In this document: in pieces, positions 45,657 through 52,218 of the stretch | Numbering within the stretch: position 1 is the first letter of the stretch | Layout of the letters: every line of letters begins with the position of its first letter | From: Phanerochaete sordida | Taxonomy: Eukaryota; Basidiomycota; Agaricomycetes; Polyporales; Phanerochaetaceae | Direction: 5' to 3' | Assembly (NCBI GenBank): GCA_019973155.2 | Contig: BPQB01000132.1 | Coordinates: forward strand, 1 to 52,218 | DNA length: 52,218 bases | Program-made: the position numbers and the translations under genes | The notes under the pieces: generated by a model | Told to the model about the DNA's origin: nothing | The model's input: the letters and a program-made list of their open reading frames with translations, nothing else | Database searches by the model: none

Positions 45657-48345
45657 GCTGGAAGGCAGCCCTCAGGCTCGACGCCATTCCACATGGATGC
45701 TCTGACTCTGAGAGTGACTCTGCTTCGCGTTGCTGTCCCGCATGGCCCTAGCGGTCATGCGCTGGGCAATGAAAGCGGCGTCCAGAGGTTGCATCTGCTG
45801 AAATCATGAGTTTTGGCTCATGCATCAAGCAGCAATTACGATGATCGCACGAACGCACCCAAGTTGAAGTCGTCATATGATATAATTTTCCAGATTTTGC
45901 CTGCAACCCATGTGCGCATTCTTCTTTGTTGATGCGAGATGCCGGATTGGACTTACCGGCCCTTCCGCCACGTATGCCTGGCTGGAGGTCATCGGGATGC
46001 TCGGCGGCCGACGGTTTGTGAGGTAGCGGTAAAAGAACATGTCAATGGCCCAGATATACGAGCTGCTACGACCGCATCATTTGTTTGATGGAAGCACTCG
46101 ATAGGCCAAGTTATCTGTTCTTAATCGTGCTGTGTGGTACAGTTAGCGACGACGAGTCTTCTACGTCTGATGCTAGTGTCTTTGTAGAGTTTGCGGGCCG
46201 CAAGCCTGCTGCGGCCATCTGGGCAGAGAACAGTTAGCGGAACGCGATGTTGTGGTACATCTGCTCACCTTTCCGACTCCCGTTTTGGCCATAAAATCTA
46301 GCGAGCCAGATGGCTCGTCTGGATTGTCACTGTTACTATGCACGCGCAGGAAATGCATTCTTACCAGCTCTAGACCAGCACACCGGCCAGTCGGAGCTAC
46401 GGACAAGTCCATCGCTCACGTAAGAGCAGTTCGGACTTGGTTCCTGTACGTCCCCGCGAGACATCAAAGCAAAATTGAGCTCAGTAACACAGAGACTGCA
46501 GTACGCTGCCTCCGATTCCGCCTTCTGTGGTGCTACACCGAGCTGTCGGCGGATGGAGCGACATGCCGGAGATGCGTGCGTAAACTCGCCACGCGGGCCC
46601 GCTACCGGTGACCGATGGGCATGGTCAAAAGTAATGCGATGAAAGCGTCTTAAATCTTCGTCGGTCATCCACATTTTGCGGGAACACTCTGATGCGGCGC
46701 CGGGGTCTTCGCGCGGCGGTATGGGTGGGCGGGGTACCCATAGATCCTGCTCTGGTATCTTTTCTCAACCGGGACTCAGCGCTCAGATAGCAGCGGAAAA
46801 CATACCTCTGGTATATGGGTGTGCTGAAAGCAGTATCCAGATAACAGCAAGCCTATCTTGAGGCCTGAGGACTCGGACGCTTCAGAACTGGTTGCCTTCC
46901 CGCAGCGAAATCTATACGTACAGATACAGACCGGAGGCGAATATTTCAAGCCCAGTCGGGGTCCTGGGCCATTAGAGACTGGTAGGCGACCGTTGGAGAC
47001 GCCATGTTGACGGCGGCCATCACGTCGGCCACGTCGGTGGCGGCGAGGAGACGCTCTGTGGACGTTCGGGACGCTCGAAAAAAGCACGCTTTCGGACGGC
47101 GGAGCACGAAAAGTGGTCTGCAAAGGCCAGATTTCGTCTGGAAGGGGGGTACCGACCCCCCTTTCAGATTTTCTGCCTGCAAATGCACCGACAGAGCGGT
47201 ATTAGCACTCCGCCCTCAGTCCGATGACATGCCTGACGTGCCGACAGGGTTTTGAGTTGAAATCTGGTCTGTAAGCCGCTTCAGATGCCTGCGGGAAGGC
47301 AACCACTGCCGGCAAAACCGCACATGTAAAGAGAACAGTCCATATGGCGAAATAACAGGGCCCTGCGGGCGCGAGTTGATTTGGGATCGTTTGGAGGCTG
47401 TTAGCGAGTAGAAGTAAATTCCCGCTACCCCCTTGGTGGGTAGTGGGTCTTAGGGTGCGATCTGGCATCAGATCTCTGGAGATTTGCAAGATCTGAAAGC
47501 GCCTATTTTGAAAACGTGATCGTGGGAATGAAGCGAAGCTAGGACGCGATGTGAAGCGCCCTGGCGTCTCCTGGCGTTCAGCTCGCCGTCTCCTGCACAC
47601 GGACCATCGATACTGGACGTATCCTGATTCCTGGACCCGTCAGCAAATGCATAAATAAGCAACAGATGCCGTGCATTTTGGCGTGCTCTTGATGCCGAGG
47701 CGAGCACATCCGTATAGGATCCGAGGCCAGCTGAGGTCTGAGATAGACCGTTCAAGAACGCTCTCTCGTACCAGAGTGTTGCTTTCGTTGGACTCCAGGT
47801 ACTACAGACCTTTTGCGGCAATGACCTATGTAGAGATTGGGAGCGTCTCGGTCAAATTCATCAATGTGTCCATACTATGCTTCGACAGACTACCATGGCT
47901 CCTGCAATGTAGTATTTACTGGACATGATATGTCGACGGACATCTATATGCTTATAAGAACGGGGGTAGCGGGTACTGCCGCGCCTGCGCGGCCCTATGA
48001 CTATTTCTGGGAGGAGCGTTGTGAGTGCGCGAGCAAAGCTGAGAACCTCCTACTAGCGCCGGTAATAAGCAGTCGTGGGTTCCCTTCGCACCATATGCGC
48101 ATCCCATTGAACGTGATTATCGGAGGCCTGTTTAAGTGCCTTTTTGCCGAATATTCTGAGGGGTAATAGGAGCCACACGCGAGTCGAACATGCTCGTCGA
48201 GGTCAAGTCATGATCACCGCGCCTGCGCGTCTGCGCCGGTAGCGCGAGGTGCCCGGGGTCCGGACCGAGCCTCTTGTGCGCACTCGACCGCCTGCGCAAC
48301 TTGCACACGCCCTCCCACCACCGATACCCGATACCCGCGCGCAGG
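45657..48345. other. Intergenic, no gene recognised
   Basis: About 2.7 kb, less GC-rich than the rest. ORFs are short and overlap on both strands. A hairpin lies at 47140-47165. The 46960-47300 stretch, with short direct repeats of CAGATTT, may be a degraded repeat, but nothing identifies a family. Confidence 0.4.
47140..47165. repeat. Hairpin, 11-bp stem and 4-nt loop
   Basis: GGAAGGGGGGT, loop ACCG, ACCCCCCTTTC; one stem mismatch. It is flanked by CAGATTT on both sides. It may be the core of a degenerate foldback element; not near a gene. Confidence 0.5.
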
Positions 48346-48808
48346 ATGGCGAGCAAGGCGACGAGGCTGCGTGTCATCGCGCTCTACAAGGAGCTGCACC
48401 GGCTGGGCCGCGACTACCCCGACCCCAAGTGAGTGTTCCGCGCGCCGTCGCCGGGGGTCACACGATAACGCTTTGCAGCTACAAGTTCCATGAGAAGATG
48501 CGCGGGCTTTTCGAGAGTGCGTTGGGCTGTGCTGGTGGCTAGGATGAGGGCTGAACTCGCGGTTGGCAGAGAACAAGAACCTCACGGACCCGGAGGCGAT
48601 CGAGAGGGCGATCAAGCTGGGCGAGTACATTCGCAACGGTGCGCCTGCAAGCTGCTCGCAGTTTGCCTGTGCTCACGCGAACTTTCATCCTGCAGAGACT
48701 CTAGCCCTGTACTCGCTGCGCAAGTACCGCCATCTGAAGAGGATGTACCCGCAAGACTCCATCGCCGAGCCCATCCCTGAGGTTCCTGCTCCCATGAAGA
48801 ACGCTTGA
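48346..48808 (+). CDS. ETFRF1: LYR-motif protein ETFRF1/LYRM5
   Basis: Four exons: 48346-48428, 48479-48516, 48570-48638, 48696-48808; 100 aa. A mitochondrial complex1_LYR protein. VIALYKELHRLGRDYP carries the LYK/LYR-type motif with the family-typical GRDYP, followed by NKNLTDPEAIERAIKLGEYI and ETLALYSLRKYRHLKRMY, both closely matching animal LYRM5. The animal protein binds and regulates electron-transfer flavoprotein, which feeds fatty-acid-oxidation electrons to the respiratory chain; the same role is likely here. Three introns of 50-57 bp. Confidence 0.93.
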
Positions 48809-49454
48809 CGTCGACGCGACGCTCCACAGCGGGAGTCGCATGCACGACCCTTTGCACAACCCCACATCCCACGGCCGCGCCCGCGGGGATGCTGAACACC
48901 GTTACGACCGGATTGACCCGCTTGGCGCTGAAGCACAAACTAGCAGGATCGTCGCGCGCAAAATGGAACGACCTGCCCTACTGGGGCGCGTGTTCGTCCG
49001 CTTGGGACCTTTGGAACACGGGGTCGCGGAAGGACAGCCGGTGGTGGGAAGAGGCTCGGGTGCGGCGCGACTGGGTGCCTCGAGCTATGTTGCCGGCGGC
49101 GGGCATGGTGTATAGACGTGGTTGAATGACCGTAGGATGCAAAAGACGTTCCGTTGGCGTCGCGTTCGCGCGCGTTGTGGGTCCCAATGTAAACAGTCTT
49201 GACCCGGGCCCGGCGGGTATGTTTTAGCAGCGGTCGGGGTCCGCGACAAACGGTTGGTTACATCATCGCCCAGCTGGTGCCCCCGCCGCCATGACGTCAC
49301 AGCGTCTTCGCGCTCCTCCTTCACGCCAACGCCTCTCGCTCTCAAAACGGGCTCGCCCTCGACCTCTCGACCCTCACTACCCAATCTCACCTCGTCCATT
49401 TCTCTCCTCTCTCTCGCACTCCCACCACCGTCACCACCGCCAACGCATACAACC
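48809..49454. other. Intergenic, no gene recognised
   Basis: About 650 bp. ORFs at 48805-49125 and 48840-49115 overlap in different frames with no domain. The right part is the promoter of the next gene, pyrimidine-rich just before its ATG (runs of CTCTC and CCACC). Confidence 0.4.
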
Positions 49455-50027
49455 ATGTACTCGCTCGCAACCCGCTCAGCACTCAGGCGCGCCGCCGTCG
49501 CCCCTGTCTCCCGTACCGCTGTCGTCGCGCAGCGCTACTCGAGCACCATGCATGAGAACGACCCAGAGGTGCGTCACCTGTAGTGCCTGGCCGTGCGCGT
49601 CGCTGACCGGCCCACACAGCTCCTGGAGGTCGAGAAGCAGCGCAACCTGAGCAAGCAGCAGCACAAGACCTCGACCCCTATCAAGAACGCGCCTGGCTGG
49701 AACCAGTACCTTGCCAGTGCATCCGAGGCTGCGGTCAAGGTTCGTCGCATGCACAGTCGTCTTGTGTGCGCGTGCTGACACGATATGCAGGCGGACCGCT
49801 CGGACCACAGCATCCACGACCTCCAGAGCGAGACCGTGCAGCACGTCAAGGACCGCCACGGGCACGGCCAGCCCGAGTCGGCGGCGTCCTCGGAGAGCAA
49901 AGGTGCGCGCAGCGGAGAAGAACGAGTGGACGCTTACGAAGCCACCTACGAAAGTGACGAACTGAGCGGCCCGCTCAAGCACTCGGCCGGCACGGAGGGC
50001 AAGGGCGACGCACACAAGCAGACTTAG
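49455..50027 (+). CDS. Mitochondrial hypothetical protein, 156 aa
   Basis: Three exons: 49455-49568, 49620-49739, 49791-50027; 51-bp introns. The N-terminus MYSLATRSALRRAAVAPVSR is a textbook mitochondrial presequence (Arg, Ala and Ser, no acids). The mature part is hydrophilic: LLEVEKQRNLSKQQHK, APGWNQYLASASEAAVKADRS, then an acidic/Ser/His-rich tail. The APGWN-YLASASEA segment looks like the conserved core. No function recognised; no membrane segment. Confidence 0.7.
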
Positions 50028-50321
50028 GCCTGTCCCGGCGCAGTTGCAAAGCTGCGTTGGTTCCCGCAAGGGTGTTCGTTGGCGTCTGTCTAAAATCGAA
50101 GTGTCGCGCAAACGGTTCACGGACTCGCAAGCAATTTTGTTGTAATTGTATTCGCATCGCATCGCATATTCGCAGTATATGATCATCATGGGCATTATGC
50201 ATGCACGGCCGGCTCGAAGATGCTTGACGACCACACGTTGACGAGCTCTGAGCTCGCCTCCAGCCCCTTCAATTGCGCAGGAGGCATATCGGTACAGTGA
50301 TTTGACGCACAGCCCTCTCTT

Positions 50322-50349
50322 GATGAAGAAGGCCGTCTTCGTTGTGTGA
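50322..50349 (+). pseudogene. Orphan 3' end of the hypothetical gene at 1800-3043
   Basis: Encodes MKKAVFVV and a stop (GTG in place of GTC for the last Val), identical in protein sequence to the C-terminus of the minus-strand gene beside the left arm. The rest of that gene is absent here: homology begins at 50322. Confidence 0.8.
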
Positions 50350-50450
50350 GTGCAGCGTAGGCTCATTCTTCTCGCTTTTAGGAGCGCTAGGTCTGTCCTG
50401 TGCCTCTCCGCCGAACTAGCATCTCATCTCCTGCCTAGGACCGACGCCAT

Positions 50451-50524
50451 CGAGCAAGAGGTGAAGTGCCCGAGGTTAATCTTTGTCGATGGTCCATCGT
50501 ACAAAGGTTAACCTGGCAGCGAGC
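50451..50524. mobile_element. Small palindromic insertion with 5-bp direct flanks
   Basis: Present in the right arm and absent from the left, about 69-70 bp. It is bounded by CGAGC at 50451-50455 and 50520-50524. Its core, 50474-50513, is a near-perfect 40-bp palindrome running from GGTTAATCTTTGT to ACAAAGGTTAACC. This fits a tiny foldback or MITE-derived insertion with a target-site duplication, although a deletion from the left arm is the mirror explanation. Confidence 0.6.
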
Positions 50525-52218
50525 CACCGTCCCCACAAGCGGCAGCTAAACCACTCAACAGCCGTGCGCGCATCTGGGGCTCATGGGCCAATCAACGCAC
50601 GACGTCGCCGCGGCCAAGCCGCAGTGCAAACCCGGGCGTGACCCATGCGCTCGCGCCTTCTCGCTCCCCGAAATGGGCGGCTACGCGCGTCGCCGTTCTC
50701 AGCAACGTGTCCCCGCGGCCGCTCGCATGTAACCATATGCGCGTGCCCCGTCAGCCCTGCGGTGTTGCTGGTTGCGCGCGTAGCCATATGCGAGCTCGCC
50801 CCGGAACGCGCCTCGGGGCACAGGCACGCACCCTCGAACTGCGATGCACCATGTGTACCGTATTCCCGCGTAATCACACTTCTCGAACTACAAATCGTGC
50901 GACGCCTCGGCGATGCCCTGCGGGAGTGGGAGTTTACTGTGCAGCGGGCTTCTGTGGCGCGTCAGCAGTGCAAGATTTGTCTCCTACAGAACTGTTCATC
51001 CGTGCGTATTTCCAGGGGCTATTCAGTTTTTCTATCGCTGAGAAGAGCTTGTCTCGTCAGGAGAGCATCTCACCAATAGGTCCCCGTCTGCACGCTGAGG
51101 CAGGGTGCGCCTTGCACGCACAGGTTATTTATACCAAAGCAAGTTACACCGTGAGGGTCTCCAACGTGAGCAATACCTGCGACCAGCCAGCGGATCCGAA
51201 GTCGGCGTTGGTCGCTCGTGGCGGTGACAGTACAATTAGAAGACCACTGCACTATGAATGGGCTCCTCGTCATCACGACAACAGCGAGCCACCGGTCCCT
51301 TGTTTCGATCGTCTCCAAATTGCGCGGCGTCATCTTCGTTTCTGACCAAAGATCTAAAATCAATGGTTATCGCGATCGTGCCGTAAGGCGGGAAGGGTGG
51401 CGGATCGAGTGTATCCATGTATGTAACTTAGTTCTGTACTATTCGGCTTGCTGCTGTGCTGAAGGCCCACCGCAGGACCTGCGGCGGCGCGAGCGCGATC
51501 CTGGCCCGCCGCACCCTGAGGCGCGGGCTTCGTGCCGCTAGTCTTGCTCTTTGTGTTTCATTAACGGCGGGAACCCTCGACATACCCTGGATGGCCCCGC
51601 GCAACATGGCTGGGGCGGACTTCGCCGTGTCGTCATGGCCCGCTTCTTCAATCGTGCGTGGTCGCAGGACCCACTGGCCTTGCCGTACGTCCAGATATCC
51701 CGGTATCATTTGCAAATTCACAGCGCTGTCGCAGAGCGTGTACATCTTTGGCAGATGTTGACTGAATAGTGTCTATCTTTTAGCAAATAGATGACCACCA
51801 CCGGAGTTCGTAGGTGGGCTTGGTTGCTCGACGTACTCAATTCCTTCTTGTGCTCAGCAGGGACCTGGAGTGACAGCGCATTTTATTTTCGAAGGAGGGT
51901 GTGAATGCTCGCCAGGCACGATCAACCTCGTGGTGTGGTGGTGGGGATGGGGAGTACTGCTGCGATCTGACCTCGTCATCCGTCTGCCGGGTCCGCAAGC
52001 TGCAGGTGAGTATAGCCGCGGCGATGCATACGTAGCACGATATAATTGTCTCAGATAGTTCTCTCAGGACTGCCAGCCGTAACACCGGCATGACGATGCG
52101 AATAAAGTCGGCAACGGACGGCGAAGAACCCACATCAGGATATTCTGCTATTCCGCAGAACAATGTCCAAATGCGGAGGACGGCGGTAGCAGGCCAGCAT
52201 GTCTTCTCATTGGCCCTT

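Larger units (their letters stand above)
50322..52218. repeat. Right arm of the long inverted repeat
   Basis: The reverse complement of 1-1827, 70 bp longer because of an insertion near 50456-50524. The outer ends of the two arms coincide with the window ends. ORFs such as 50638-51345 and 51218-51541 have counterparts in the left arm, but base differences mostly alter residues. Confidence 0.95.

Noticed and set aside
1..52218. Giant transposon of the Starship or Maverick kind
   Set aside because: No DUF3435 tyrosine recombinase, integrase, DNA polymerase B or capsid-type gene is visible, and the interior is ordinary host genes. Kept only as a secondary hypothesis for the inverted repeat.

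Overview
The window is nuclear DNA of a filamentous basidiomycete, most likely an Agaricomycete (a polypore-like wood decayer fits, but I cannot name a species). Reasons: GC-rich coding sequence, many 44-79 bp introns with GTRNGT donors and CTNAC branch points, class I hydrophobins, a fungal NACHT-type NLR, a glutamic (G1) protease and a GH18 chitinase. All gene models below were spliced by hand; for each spliced gene the exon lengths sum to a whole number of codons.

Layout. The two ends of the window are an inverted repeat: 1-1827 and 50322-52218 match as reverse complements (about 97% by eye where I aligned them). Left block (1.8-9 kb): a conserved hypothetical gene on the minus strand whose stop codon lies inside the left arm, then MGM1/OPA1-type mitochondrial dynamin, peroxisomal SCP2, a DapA-family aldolase and Mediator subunit MED22. 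Next (9.3-12.8 kb) come three tandem class I hydrophobins on the minus strand, each with a TATA box. Then (14.7-18.8 kb) a hypothetical gene and an NLR-like NACHT protein. A PHO84-type phosphate transporter (21.1-23.0 kb) is followed by 4.6 kb of very GC-rich sequence without a credible gene. The right half (27.6-50 kb) holds a small hydrophilic ORF, MAF1, a RAD51D-like recombinase paralog, a SERINC/TMS1 membrane protein, a DUF1748 protein, sulfite oxidase, an AIFM2/FSP1-like oxidoreductase, a chitinase with a C-terminal chitin-binding module, a divergent hydrophobin-like protein, a G1 peptidase, the LYR protein ETFRF1/LYRM5 and a mitochondrial hypothetical protein.

How the genes relate. There is no operon-like pathway. 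Themes are mitochondrial function (MGM1, ETFRF1, AIFM2-like, DUF1748, the 49.5 kb gene), core nuclear housekeeping (MED22, MAF1, RAD51D) and secreted or cell-surface and decay functions (hydrophobins, chitinase, G1 peptidase). Neighbours are often convergent or divergent with 85-240 bp between them.

The main anomaly is the long inverted repeat bounding about 48.5 kb of mostly single-copy-type host genes. No transposase, recombinase or reverse transcriptase is visible, and the arms look non-coding. The inner end of the right arm carries an orphan copy of the last 8 codons of the gene beside the left arm. That favours an inverted segmental duplication able to mediate inversion over a classical transposon, although a large terminal-inverted-repeat element cannot be excluded from this window alone.
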